Part shown: piece after piece, positions 45,801 to 53,523 of the stretch
Layout of the letters: each line of letters begins with the position of its first letter
Position numbering within the stretch: position 1 is the first letter of the stretch
Origin: Streptosporangiaceae bacterium
GTDB lineage: Bacteria; Actinomycetota; Actinomycetes; Streptosporangiales; Streptosporangiaceae
Direction: 5' to 3'
Length of the DNA: 64,000 nt
NCBI GenBank assembly: GCA_030041275.1
Contig: JASHOE010000095.1
Coordinates: 1 to 64,000 of the forward strand
Program-made: the position numbers and the translations under genes
Notes under the pieces: model-generated
What the model was told of the DNA's origin: nothing
Databases searched by the model: none
Seen by the model: only the letters and a program-made list of their open reading frames with translations

Positions 45801-45882
45801 CGCCTTGCAGGTCGAGCTTGACAAGGCCGCTAAGGACGTGGAGGTCAGGTCGGCTCACTTGCACGGGCGCGCGAAACACTAG
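42802..45882 (+). CDS. Large membrane-anchored protein of unknown function with an internal duplication
   Basis: I do not recognise this 1026-residue protein. An N-terminal helix (about 4-25) anchors it with the bulk probably cytoplasmic. Residues 329-416 and 870-957 are diverged copies: each has a Y-x-x-x-V-x-x-LL helix, then a stretch with ALAxxxQQLxxGxxxxAL followed by a short loop and an AWS/SWPP-type turn with a long helix. Between them lies a central region (500-830) with hydrophobic helices near 740-790 (ILTGELLAHLLALHAAVVTIPATIVARLG). The rest is helical and Ala/Arg-rich. The ATG follows GGGGAGGG. It is 199 bases after the permease on the same strand. Confidence 0.75.
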   Translation: MAGAIVAVVVVVIGAVVGAGWLLAARSRRLAAAEVVEKLTEPARQRAQLHGASALVGIADMAAERLLALGADLDRGMSPAPLAPPRSIVADQLQPVLVTTTRLDDVATQLTSAQLLLTRQAAAGSPLPDDALEPALRAAGLPESVVEAAAVVRTSQRDGADVQPAADADDVLTRYLAEGAPVAAADHEHRPRTRRSDSAKTAAGDVVGQQRGPAGRSLGDQARALIVPADPHGLEKRDLLAVMTRLGLDTDSPGLREWPGYSALLSGYEDTLRDRARELAQQVTATMQREPSAGTPHEQTQAATPPLDGPAGADIGQCVGELADAAERYRAAVSSLLASARLSAPETGGGPGAAAARQALEAVPAALAESRQQLADGNSRDALAALTATLLPVSKSWPPSQEYATACAAAARRLTDTAAGRCATAAQTCASHLEDVRVRHDRISAAISGSLTVWATRRDELWTELRAAACRVQREAARILVSRAARRDVTVPVEAAAALLGIQELTSAGLSHAVRTAIPVPGAVLESHTADPQLHRVERSIDAFDRGAVVLAGIDGLLSPLLSATGPNSGAELAVAMRQFAPVPRDIHLALTELAAYLKHPEAGLSLTKTAASAISHVQDHVMPDLSVVANEGFVHFLGTAARAATELHGIADLFGPDGSLAQYGFERLGESVVGELIRHAQSSPLVDLSEMHVNYAADHLGHAAGHAAPALLHGVVAHVPYVTLVMSVTREVRIQREYKTSLDEAVKSIALDVGGVSAGILTGELLAHLLALHAAVVTIPATIVARLGTRQLRKRALTKAQGGYAAEAARYETRSAELASQLGSSLGSAVERERAAYQSRIGRPETLSLAAAAQLGSIVRGLRAVTADYAQRVGALLSAEQSLPGAGIRADARTAAMGALDGVTPALARCDQQLREGRVLEALMTVAGVRLPATDAWSAGRAYQETWTETVARLRAMEDQYWRRVATWATDACAQFSVSEQRLSEFATVAIDGYKTEVSALQVELDKAAKDVEVRSAHLHGRAKH

Positions 45883-45901
45883 GCGGGGCCCCGCTGGAGC
45901 G

Positions 45902-47131
45902 TCAGTAGACGCGCACCAGGCTGCGACCCGGGCCGTCGGGCCGAAGTCGGCGGGCCACGGCCTCACGCAGGTCATGACCGAGACCAGGCCGGCCCGACGG
46001 AACCAGAAAGCCGTCGCGCCAGCTGAACGGCGGGTCGGTCAGCTCGTCGTAGATACCGCCGAAGGTCTCGACGCCTTCCATGATGAGGAAATTCGGCGAG
46101 CACAAGGACAGCTCGAGTGAGGCCGCGGTAATCATCGGCCCGCCGTACACGTGGGGAGCGATCTGCACGTAGTGGGCCTCGGCCATGGCCGCGATCTTCT
46201 TTGCCTCAAGGACGCCGCCGACAAGCCCCACGTCGAAGTTGAAGATGGCGGCCGCGCGGTGCGTCAGCAAACGGGCGAAGTCGTGCTTGGACGTGAGCCG
46301 CTCCCCCGTCGTGATGGGGATGCTCGTCGCGCGCGCGACCTCGGCGAGTGCCGCCATGTTCTCGGGCGGTACCGGCTCCTCGAACCAGAGCGGGTCGTAC
46401 GCCTCGATCCGGCGCGCGAAGCGAATGGCGCTGGCCGGCGTCATCTGGCCGTGGGTACCGACGAGAATGTCGGCGGCAGTGCCCACCTCGGCCCGGATGG
46501 CTGCGATCACCGACTCAGCGGTTTCCAGCGCCTGAGGGGTGAACTGCAGCGGAACGATCTGACCGAGGGCCTGGTCCTCGCTCACGGTAAGCGAGAACGG
46601 GTCGAGCTTGACGGCCGTGAAGCCAAGGTCGACGTAGTGGCGAGCCCGGGCCGCCGCATAGCCGGGATCGAGCCAGAGCCGCCGCAAGCTTTGCTGGAGG
46701 CTGGCGTCGTTCTCGTCCGCATACAGGTAGGTGTAGGTGCGGACCTTGTCGCGCAGGCGGCCGCCGAGCAGACGGTGCAGCGGCTGCCCGAGGTCCTTTC
46801 CCACGATGTCATAGCACGCCATGTCGAGGGCGCTCAGCATCGCCAGCTTGGTCTGCTCGGGAGCGTGGCTATAGCCGGCCCGGCCGTAGATGCGATCGAA
46901 CCGCTCCTCGGCGTCGTACGGGTCGTGACCGATCAGGGCCTGCTCGACTAAGTCCTCGAGCATGGACACCAGCACCGGCCAGCGGAACGGATTGGAGAGC
47001 AGCATCATCTCCCCGTAACCCGAGATACCCGCGTCCGTGTCCAGACGAAGGATCATCCACCGGTTCCCGCCCCTGGCCGGCGGCGGGACGGCGATCGGAA
47101 ACACCTCGACTCCGGTCACCTTCATCGACAT
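45902..47131 (-). CDS. Enolase-superfamily sugar-acid dehydratase (galactonate dehydratase-like)
   Basis: The 409-residue enzyme belongs to the mandelate racemase/muconate-lactonizing superfamily. The GalD-type pattern is visible: TAVKLDP, the catalytic histidine in ILVGTHGQMTP, metal ligands in LWFEEPVPPEN and ITTGERL, and a second histidine in QIAPHVYGG. Such enzymes dehydrate acid sugars to 2-keto-3-deoxy acids. It converges on the unknown 1026-residue protein with a 19-base gap. Its product type would be a 2-keto acid, a feasible substrate for nearby TPP enzymes. Sugar specificity is unknown. The ATG is behind AAGGA. Confidence 0.9.
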   Translation of the reverse strand: MSMKVTGVEVFPIAVPPPARGGNRWMILRLDTDAGISGYGEMMLLSNPFRWPVLVSMLEDLVEQALIGHDPYDAEERFDRIYGRAGYSHAPEQTKLAMLSALDMACYDIVGKDLGQPLHRLLGGRLRDKVRTYTYLYADENDASLQQSLRRLWLDPGYAAARARHYVDLGFTAVKLDPFSLTVSEDQALGQIVPLQFTPQALETAESVIAAIRAEVGTAADILVGTHGQMTPASAIRFARRIEAYDPLWFEEPVPPENMAALAEVARATSIPITTGERLTSKHDFARLLTHRAAAIFNFDVGLVGGVLEAKKIAAMAEAHYVQIAPHVYGGPMITAASLELSLCSPNFLIMEGVETFGGIYDELTDPPFSWRDGFLVPSGRPGLGHDLREAVARRLRPDGPGRSLVRVY

Positions 47132-47359
47132 GCCCGTATTCCTTTCCGTGCCAGGGAACGCCGGTACCGGTGGCCGGTGAATTAGTCAGGGCCGCGGTGC
47201 GACGATGCGACTGCCCTGATGGTAAAGCGGACCAAGCGGCCGTACCCCGCCCGTCCGCCCGGACCTGGTAGCCGAAGCCGCGTTGACAGGCGCACCTCCG
47301 GCTGATGGGGTGCACTGCTGGTTCCGACAGCGGAGGTAGACCGGTGACTGAGGTCGATC

Positions 47360-47578
47360 GTGTCAGCTGAGGCGGCCGGGACGCACGGGCGCAGCACTGA
47401 CCTTGCTGTGGTGAGGCGGCTGCTGGCGTCGCAACTCCCGCAGTGGGCCGGGCTCAGGGCTGGGTGCTGACCACGGGCCTGAACGCCTACACCTCCTACG
47501 CAGCCACGAATCCGCTCGTCGCGGAACACCCGCCGCATGATCAGTCAGGTGCTCCTCGACCACGCCAGGAGGACATGA
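47360..47578 (+). pseudogene. Internally deleted aminoglycoside phosphotransferase-family gene
   Basis: Two short stretches look like the two ends of an APH-family phosphotransferase. The start (GTG at 47360, with DLAVVRRLLASQLPQW) matches the N-terminal helix, and after a stop at 47468 the stretch NAYTSYAATNPLVAEH and, one frame over, TRRMISQVLLDHARR matches the C-terminal helix. The catalytic core of roughly 200 codons is missing. The end is at 47578 (TGA). This identification rests on remembered family ends and is tentative. I see nothing else in 47132-47610. Confidence 0.45.
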
Positions 47579-47610
47579 GGATAGAGCTTCGGCCGCCGCC
47601 CGCCCTGACG

Positions 47611-48169
47611 TTACTGACCAGTCCATGAGCTGACCTCGATGCCGTCCTCGACCGGGAGTTCCACGCTTACGAACCCGTTGGCAGGATCTCGGACGTAGGC
47701 AAGATAGTCGGCCGCGCTCTCGAAGCTGCTGTCGTCCGCAACGACGAGGGCCCCCGGTATGAGCCTTTGCTGCAGGAGCCGAAGCACCGGCAGATACAGC
47801 TCCTTCCAGCCGTCCAGCAGCGCGAACCCGACGGGCTCGGTGAGGTGGGCCAGCGTCTCCAGCGCGTCGCCTTCCAGAATGGTCACCACGCCGGCAAGAC
47901 CGGCCTCCTCGAGGTTCTGCCTGGCGGCCGCGGTTTTCCGGCTGCTCAGCTCGGTGGTGACCACATGTCCGGTGCCGTTGTCGGTGACCGCTGCGGCTAG
48001 GTGGATGGTGGAGATCCCGAACGAGGTGCCGAACTCCACCACCGTCTGCCCTGGTCGGTAAGGCGCGGTCCTGGGGCAGCGACGACGCCAGTTCTTCGGC
48101 GCGGGCCGCCTGTGCGAACAGCCGACTGAGCACCGCGTCCACCCGGGGCTTTGCGAGCAAACTTGGCAT
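47611..48169 (-). pseudogene. Class I SAM-dependent O-methyltransferase, interrupted by a frameshift
   Basis: The full reading would be about 185 residues. Frame one gives the N-terminal LLAKPRVDAVLSRLFAQAARAEELA. Frame two gives the AdoMet fold: VVEFGTSFGISTIHLAAAV (motif I), EGDALETL and LLDGWKELYLPVL, with DD for metal binding in LVVADDSSF. The frames join near 48057-48064 in GCGCCTTACCGACC (minus strand), again with one base too many. Such enzymes methylate catechol-type hydroxyls. It lies between the APH remnant and the metallo-hydrolase. It may be real decay or a base-call error. Confidence 0.75.
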
Positions 48170-48201
48170 GGAGCGAGGGTAGCCGCGGGCCTGGTGGTCT
48201 G

Positions 48202-49929
48202 CTACCCGGCGGCAACCGGGCCGAGCTCGACGCCGGCGAGCTCGCCGTAGATGAGGAAGCGGAACGGATCCTGGAGCTGGTGCCGCTCCATCAGCCGGTA
48301 CAGCGCCTGCGTGCGCAGCCGCGTCAGCTCGGCGTGCTCCGGGTGCCTGACCAGGCCGGCGCTGGCGATCTCGAGGGCAAGCGCGGCGTCGTGCTGTGCG
48401 AGCAGGGTCTGCGCGGTCGCGGCGAACTGTTCCGGCCGACCACCCGCCAGCAGGTCGAGCGCCGCTGCCCGGTCGGCCGGTCCGATCGGCTCCAGGCCCT
48501 GCCCGTCGGGCTGCCAGTATCCCGAGTGCTGCTGGTACAGACGTTGCACGAAGTGCTCCCAGATGGCCAGGTACGGCCCGACCGCCGCCGAGTGCTCGCG
48601 CAGCGTCTCCGGCAGCACAGTGGAGTCCAGCACGTTGGTCAGCGTCTGCTCGTTGCGGATGCGGGCCAGCGAGGCATCCCGGAGCTCCGTCAGAGCGGCG
48701 AGCAGGCCCGGGATGGTTTCGACGGTGAACAGCTCGGTCAGCACGGGATGGCCGTGCACGAGCACGCGCGGGTTGATGTCGGCGATGAGCTGGAGCGCCT
48801 CGATCAGCCCGTCCGGTGATCCCTCAGCGAAGAACGGCGCGCCGAGGTACGGCATCATCACATCGCCAGTGAACAGCACGCCGGTCGCGGGCAGGTACAC
48901 CATCAGGGCGTCGCTGGTCTCCCCTCCTGTCGTCGGATACAGGACGAACTCTGTTCCGCCGACCGACATCGACGTGGTGCTCGCGATCGGCTGATCCACA
49001 GATATCGCCGAGAGCACGGCGTGGCCATCGCCGTTTCCGTCCCCGGTGAAGTAGCGGAACGGGAAGACGTTCCCGCGCTGCCGCTGCAATTCGGCACTGA
49101 ACCCGGCCTGGGCGATCACCGTGGTGTCCGGCCCGATGACCGCGCCGACGCCACCTGCGTGGTCGAAGTGCGCGTGCGTCAGGATCACGTGGCTGACGTC
49201 GCCTTCGTCGATCCCAGCGTCGGTGAGCGCAGCGCGGACGCGGTGCTCAGCCGTTCCTGCGTCGACGACCACCACGCCGTCGCCGGTGCCGACGAACGCA
49301 AAGTCGCCGAAGTCGTAGCCGTGCGCCACGCGGACGCCTGGCGCCACCTCGGCGATCGCTGGCGAGCTCATGTGAAAGCCATCGGCCGCATTCATCCAGC
49401 CGCCGCCGAACTCCAGCCGCGTCCCCGCTGGGGCCGACGACAGACCCGAGTCCAGGGCGGCTCGGGCGGCTAGGTCGTCCTTGCCCGCGGCGGCGTAGGC
49501 GGCGGCCAGCGCGTGATAGACAGCCCTGATCATGGCGCTGGGAAACTGGTCACGGACGGCCAGCACGAACTCCAGGTCGGCGATTGCCTGGTCGGCGTGC
49601 CCGGCACTGGCCGGGAGCCTGGCGAGCGCGAGGCCGCGGTAGTACTGAGCTGGCCCGAGGTCCTTGGTGGCTGCCTCGTCCAATTTGGCCAGCCCGGCCG
49701 CGATGTCCGTGCCTGACCGCACCTGGAAATAACCGGCCAGCGTCAGCGGCAGCACCTGGTCGGGCTGGCTAGCCGCGAGCGCCTCGAAGTAGCTGGCGCC
49801 GTCCTGGTCGGCGCCCGTCGCGGCCAGCACGGTCGCGAGCGTCACCAGCGTTGCCCGATCAGCCCCAGGCCAGGCAGCGGCAGCCTTGAGCGCCTCGACA
49901 GTGCGGTCCGTGGCGATTTGATGTGACAT
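48202..49929 (-). CDS. Metallo-beta-lactamase-fold hydrolase, alkylsulfatase-like, with N-terminal helical repeats
   Basis: The 575-residue protein has three parts: an N-terminal helical TPR-like region (1-165, with AQYYRGLALARLP), an MBL domain (about 190-400) with the zinc motif THAHFDHAGG and later ligands in TGDVMMPYLG and LVHGHP, and a C-terminal helical domain like the dimerisation domain of SdsA1-type alkyl sulfatases. It has no signal peptide, unlike SdsA1, so it acts in the cytoplasm. It is divergent from the HxlR-SCP2 regulator, which probably controls it. Confidence 0.85.
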   Translation of the reverse strand: MSHQIATDRTVEALKAAAAWPGADRATLVTLATVLAATGADQDGASYFEALAASQPDQVLPLTLAGYFQVRSGTDIAAGLAKLDEAATKDLGPAQYYRGLALARLPASAGHADQAIADLEFVLAVRDQFPSAMIRAVYHALAAAYAAAGKDDLAARAALDSGLSSAPAGTRLEFGGGWMNAADGFHMSSPAIAEVAPGVRVAHGYDFGDFAFVGTGDGVVVVDAGTAEHRVRAALTDAGIDEGDVSHVILTHAHFDHAGGVGAVIGPDTTVIAQAGFSAELQRQRGNVFPFRYFTGDGNGDGHAVLSAISVDQPIASTTSMSVGGTEFVLYPTTGGETSDALMVYLPATGVLFTGDVMMPYLGAPFFAEGSPDGLIEALQLIADINPRVLVHGHPVLTELFTVETIPGLLAALTELRDASLARIRNEQTLTNVLDSTVLPETLREHSAAVGPYLAIWEHFVQRLYQQHSGYWQPDGQGLEPIGPADRAAALDLLAGGRPEQFAATAQTLLAQHDAALALEIASAGLVRHPEHAELTRLRTQALYRLMERHQLQDPFRFLIYGELAGVELGPVAAG

Positions 49930-49990
49930 TGCGGTGCCCCCCTGGTCAGTCGTTGTTGGTTCTCCGCCATGGTTTAGATCCTCTATCTGA

Positions 49991-50009
49991 TGATTGAGAA
50001 AGTCAATCA
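49991..50009. promoter_or_regulatory. Inverted repeat in the divergent promoter of the metallo-hydrolase and HxlR genes
   Basis: TGATTG (49991-49996) and CAATCA (50004-50009) are perfect arms with the 7-base spacer AGAAAGT. The surrounding 60 bases are AT-rich for this genome. The site lies 43 bases before the HxlR start and 62 bases before the hydrolase start, suitable for joint control. Confidence 0.5.
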
Positions 50010-50051
50010 GTTAGCTTTGGAACTCAACTCCCGGCAGGCTAAGCTGCGGTC

Positions 50052-50735
50052 ATGCGTAGTTACGGCGAGTACTGCTCGATCGCCAAGGCGCTCGACGTCG
50101 TGGGCGACCGGTGGACCCTGCTCATCATCCGGGAGCTCCTCATCCGCGGCGGCTGCCGCTACACCGACCTGAAGGACGGCCTGCCGGGCATCGCGTCGAA
50201 CCTGCTGTCGGACCGGATTAGGGAGCTCGAGTCAGCCGGCCTGGTCCGGCGCGAAAACGCACCGCCACCCGTCGCGACGACGCTCTTCCACCTCACCGCG
50301 GCGGGTGCTGAGCTGCTGCCGGTGCTCGCTGCCATCGGCAGGTGGGGCACGAGGTACATGATGGATCCCGCCGACGGCGACGAGTTCCGCGGCCACTGGT
50401 TCGCCTTTCCGGCCTCGTTCTTCCTCCGCGACCGCGATCCCGACGGGCCGCCCCTCTCGATCGAGCTCCGTGCCGCCGACAGCCCGGCGGTCATCGAGAT
50501 TGCCGGCGGGACGACTCATACCCGGCTGGGCACCGCGGTAGCACCCGACGTCGTCCTCAGCGGCGAGCCGCGGACCATCCTCGCCTTGTTCGCGGGTGCC
50601 CTGTCCGCAGCCCAGGCGGCCGACCTCGGCCTGCGCATAGACGGCGACCTCAGCGCGCTGGAGCGCGTCCTGCCGGCCCGAGCGGATGCAGCGGCAGACG
50701 ACCTCACCAGCGCGACCCGGACAACCCGCGCCTGA
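50052..50735 (+). CDS. HxlR-family transcriptional regulator fused to an SCP2-like domain
   Basis: The 227-residue protein begins with an HxlR-type winged helix: YCSIAKALDVVGDRWTLLIIRELL, then a recognition region to LVRRENAPPPV. The C-terminal half (about 125-220) looks like an SCP2 sterol-carrier fold (VIEIAGGTTHTRLGTAVAPDVVLSGEPRTILALFAG), common in actinomycete HxlR regulators. A hydrophobic effector is likely. It is divergent from the alkylsulfatase-like hydrolase gene and may sense its substrate. The cysteine near residue 8 is the usual position of the HxlR redox cysteine. Confidence 0.9.
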   Translation: MRSYGEYCSIAKALDVVGDRWTLLIIRELLIRGGCRYTDLKDGLPGIASNLLSDRIRELESAGLVRRENAPPPVATTLFHLTAAGAELLPVLAAIGRWGTRYMMDPADGDEFRGHWFAFPASFFLRDRDPDGPPLSIELRAADSPAVIEIAGGTTHTRLGTAVAPDVVLSGEPRTILALFAGALSAAQAADLGLRIDGDLSALERVLPARADAAADDLTSATRTTRA

Positions 50736-50811
50736 CGGCAAGCCACTTCCGGCCTACAACTCCACGTCGCGATGAGACTCGCTCGTTGCGCCTCGGGGTT
50801 CCTAGCATGGC

Positions 50812-51291
50812 GTGGTGACCGACCGAAAGCCGCCACGCCTCGCGGCTACCGAGCGCGAGACGCTGCTCGCATTGCTGCAATACCAGCGCGAATCACTGAT
50901 CCGCAAGGTTGACGGCGCGGACGACGAGGCGGCGCGACGGTCTGCCGTCGGGAGCGGCACCACGCTGCTGTGGCTGCTGAAGCACCTCGCCCAGGCCGAG
51001 ACCCGCTGGGTTGCCATCCGTTTCGCCGCGCTGGACGCCCCGCTGCCCGATGACACGGTGCAGCCGGACGACACCGCCGCGTCCGTGATCGCGGGCTACC
51101 GCGCTGCGTCCGCGCAGACAGATTCCATCGCGCGCAGTGCCGGACTCGATGAGGTGTGCCACGGCGACGACAGTGGCACTGTGCCGGTCAACCTCCGCTG
51201 GGTGCTGGCCCACCTGCTCGAAGAAACGGCGCGGCACGCCGGACATGCGGACATCCTGCGCGAGCTGATCGATGGGAGTACCGGCCGCTAG
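50812..51291 (+). CDS. DinB-superfamily protein (DUF664)
   Basis: The 159-residue product is a four-helix bundle of the DinB/YfiT superfamily. The DUF664 pattern NLRWVLAHLLEETARHAGHADILRELIDG holds the second histidine pair of the metal site, with another histidine in LLWLLKHLAQAETRW. Members act as metal-dependent thiol transferases, for example mycothiol- or bacillithiol-dependent. The start may be the first or second of two adjacent GTG codons. It is 76 bases behind the HxlR gene. Confidence 0.88.
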   Translation: MVTDRKPPRLAATERETLLALLQYQRESLIRKVDGADDEAARRSAVGSGTTLLWLLKHLAQAETRWVAIRFAALDAPLPDDTVQPDDTAASVIAGYRAASAQTDSIARSAGLDEVCHGDDSGTVPVNLRWVLAHLLEETARHAGHADILRELIDGSTGR

Positions 51292-51510
51292 CTCGCGCCG
51301 GGTCACGAGCTCCGCCCGCCGTGCGGAGCTCCCGCGCTGTACGACGATCAATCACGCGGACCCCGCGGCACGTCGGCCTCCGCCGCAAGGCCACCAACCG
51401 GAAAGGCTTCCGGTAGACAGAGCCTGGGCGGACGTGCACCGCGCCGTTATCGTGCTTGCAGGGGAAGCTGCGACGCGGACGTGGCCCGGTCCTGGTGAGG
51501 GAGGAGCAGC

Positions 51511-52554
51511 GTGATCGAACTGCCGGTGCCGGGCTCGGACACCCGAGACATCTGGGAGATCTACCTCTCCCCGACATGGATGCCGGCGCTGCTGGTTGCC
51601 GACGAACTGGGCGTCCTGGATTCGATCGCGGACACGCCCTGCAGCTCCGACGAGCTATCGGCGCGGCTGGGGCTCAATGGCCGCGCGCTGGGCTCGGTGC
51701 TCGCCCTGCTGGCCGCGCTCGGCTACCTGGCTCCCCGGCACGGCCGCTACCACATCACCGACGCGACGCGGCACCACCTGCTCCCGTCGAGCCCGTTCTA
51801 CTGGGGCGGCGTCTGGGTCGCGATGCGCGAGCACAGCCCGCTGTATCACCAGCTGCGCAGAGCGCTAACCACGCCCGACCCGGTCGAGGCGCTCCCGCAG
51901 TCAAGCGGGCGAGACGAGCGCAGCGTCGACGGTTGGGCCAGCGGCAGCCTGAGCTCGGAGGCAGCCGCGTCGATGATGAAATACATGCACAGCCACTCGG
52001 CTGCGGCCGCGGTGGCGGTCGCGCAGAGCGACCTGTTTTCCGCGACGCGCCGCCTGCTGGACGTCGGCGGCTGCTCCGGGGTGTTCTCGATCGCGCTCGC
52101 CGACCGGCATCCCGGCCTCAGCTGCACGATCATGGACCTTCATGCGGTCTGCGAGCTGACGCCGGAATACGTCAAGGAGCGCGGACTCGAGGACCGGATC
52201 GACACCCACGCCGCCGACATGTTCCGCGATCCCTGGCCGCAGGGCTACGACGCGGTGTTCCTGTCCAACATCTTCCATGACTGGCGGCCGGCGACCTGCC
52301 TGGAGCTTGCGAAGCACGCCTTTGGCGCCCTGACCCCGGGCGGCACGATCAACGTGCACGAGATGCTGCTGAATGACGACGCCGCCGGTCCGCGCACGGC
52401 CGCCGCGTTCTCGGTGCTGATGGCAGCCAGCACCCAGGGCCAGCAATTCACCTTTGCCCAGCTCGAATCCCTGCTCGGTGACGCCGGATTCGTCGACATC
52501 GGCTGTCACTCGACCTCGCCGCTGCACTCGGTCGTCCGCGGCCGCAAGCCCTAG
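51511..52554 (+). CDS. SAM-dependent O-methyltransferase (plant/actinomycete hydroxyl type)
   Basis: The 347-residue product has an N-terminal winged-helix dimerisation domain (1-95) and a C-terminal AdoMet fold. Motifs are RLLDVGGCSGVFSIALADRHP (motif I), THAADMF, and VFLSNIFHDW with the catalytic histidine. This family methylates phenolic hydroxyls of polyketides and aromatic natural products. The GTG start follows GGAGGAGC. It has no operon partner in the immediate neighbourhood, but two aromatic-hydroxylase-type FAD enzymes lie 1-4 kb downstream. The 3' end is tandemly duplicated. Confidence 0.9.
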   Translation: MIELPVPGSDTRDIWEIYLSPTWMPALLVADELGVLDSIADTPCSSDELSARLGLNGRALGSVLALLAALGYLAPRHGRYHITDATRHHLLPSSPFYWGGVWVAMREHSPLYHQLRRALTTPDPVEALPQSSGRDERSVDGWASGSLSSEAAASMMKYMHSHSAAAAVAVAQSDLFSATRRLLDVGGCSGVFSIALADRHPGLSCTIMDLHAVCELTPEYVKERGLEDRIDTHAADMFRDPWPQGYDAVFLSNIFHDWRPATCLELAKHAFGALTPGGTINVHEMLLNDDAAGPRTAAAFSVLMAASTQGQQFTFAQLESLLGDAGFVDIGCHSTSPLHSVVRGRKP

Positions 52555-52690
52555 CGACTGGCGGGCGCGTCCCGTCAGCCCGGTATTCGTGGCCTCTCCG
52601 CCGCACTCGGTCGGCCGCGGCCGCACGCTCGAGCGCCGTGCGCGTCCTGTCAGCACGGTATCCGTGGCCCTCGCCGCGGACCAGCGGTCG
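52516..52690 (+). repeat. About 79-bp duplication of the O-methyltransferase 3' end
   Basis: The segment that starts at about 52516 inside the last coding codons runs past the stop (TAG at 52552) to about 52594, then recurs from about 52597 with an offset of 79 bases and about 75-80 percent identity. A third, partial copy begins near 52671. Shared landmarks are GCACTCGGTCG, GGCCGCGGCCGCA-type runs and CGCGTCC(C/T)GTCAGC. Confidence 0.75.
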
Positions 52691-52825
52691 CCGGTCCCCC
52701 TACCGCCTAGATACGCCGAACTCGCGCCGCTGATGGTGGATCGCTGGCGACCGCGGGCTATAAAGTGATATCAGTTTTATGGCGCGCCGCGGTCGCCGGC
52801 GCAGTGGCTCGAAGGAGACAGCACG

Positions 52826-53212
52826 ATGGAGATGCCAGCCGAGAACGTCGGTGCGGCGCGGTCCATGATCGTGACCACCACCGAAAACATCCCAGGGGCA
52901 ACCGTGGTCAGGACGCTCGGCCAGGTATTCGGCCTGACCGTGCGGTCGCGAAGCCTGGGCGGCAACATCGCCGCCGGCCTCAAGACCATCGTCGGCGGGG
53001 AGATTCGCTCGTACACCAAGCTCAGCGAGGACTCCCGGCGGCAGGCACTCGACCGGCTCGTGCAGAATGCCGCTGCCATGGGGGCCAACGCCGTGACGAT
53101 GATGCGGTTCGACTCCAGCGAGATGGGCCGGACGATGAGCGAGATCGTGGCCTACGGCACCGCGCGGATTATCGAGTGGGACAGCACGCCACCCACCGGC
53201 TCGCCGGGCTGA
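52826..53212 (+). CDS. YbjQ-family (UPF0145) heavy-metal-binding-domain-like protein
   Basis: The 128-residue product matches the YbjQ family: an initial MIVTTTENIPGATVVRTLGQVFGLTVRSRS, the GGEIRSYTKLSEDSRRQALDRLV helix and the MGANAVTMMRFDSS strand. Members form pentameric rings of unknown function. GAAGGAG lies eight bases before the first ATG, so I keep the 13-residue extension before MIVTTT. It is followed after 12 bases by a small membrane protein gene, and the two are probably cotranscribed. Confidence 0.9.
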   Translation: MEMPAENVGAARSMIVTTTENIPGATVVRTLGQVFGLTVRSRSLGGNIAAGLKTIVGGEIRSYTKLSEDSRRQALDRLVQNAAAMGANAVTMMRFDSSEMGRTMSEIVAYGTARIIEWDSTPPTGSPG

Positions 53213-53224
53213 GCGGGGCGCGTC

Positions 53225-53440
53225 ATGCACGTCCTGGAATGGGTCATTTTGGCGATCGTCGCCGTCGGTGTCGTCGTCGCGCTCTTCGGCTGGGACCGCT
53301 ACCGCGGCAGCCGCAAGTCGGCCGGCGGTAGGAGCGCGGCTCAGCCGACTGATGAAGTATTCGTCGACCCGCAGTCGGGCAAGCGGATGCGCGTCTGGTA
53401 CAACCCGGCCACGGGAGAACGCGAGTACCGCGCAGAGTAA
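53225..53440 (+). CDS. Small single-span membrane protein
   Basis: The 71-residue protein has one membrane helix (residues 4-22, WVILAIVAVGVVVALFGW), a short basic linker and a soluble tail that contains VDPQSGKRMRVWYNPATGEREY, a pattern with a repeated aromatic-NP-x-TGE motif. It follows the YbjQ gene by 12 bases and may be its membrane partner. The terminal codons and stop are duplicated downstream. I know no function for it. Confidence 0.7.
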   Translation: MHVLEWVILAIVAVGVVVALFGWDRYRGSRKSAGGRSAAQPTDEVFVDPQSGKRMRVWYNPATGEREYRAE

Positions 53441-53501
53441 GTCTCGCGCAGCGAAGTACCGCGCCGAGTAAGTCCCGCCAGGCCCTGGCCTAAGTCCTGC
53501 C
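53421..53501 (+). repeat. Duplicated 3' end of the small membrane protein gene
   Basis: The gene's last codons and stop (53421-53447, containing AGTACCGCGCAGAGTAAGTC) recur at 53451-53479 with few changes and again as a shorter piece near 53491-53501. The second copy also ends in GAGTAAGTC but lies out of frame by one base. Confidence 0.7.
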
Positions 53502-53523
53502 GCGGCCGGGTACTGCGACCTGC

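Noticed and set aside
44476..45975. 499-codon frame antisense to the large unknown protein
   Set aside because: The plus-strand frame has the better start, membrane anchor and internal duplication; the antisense product has no domain.
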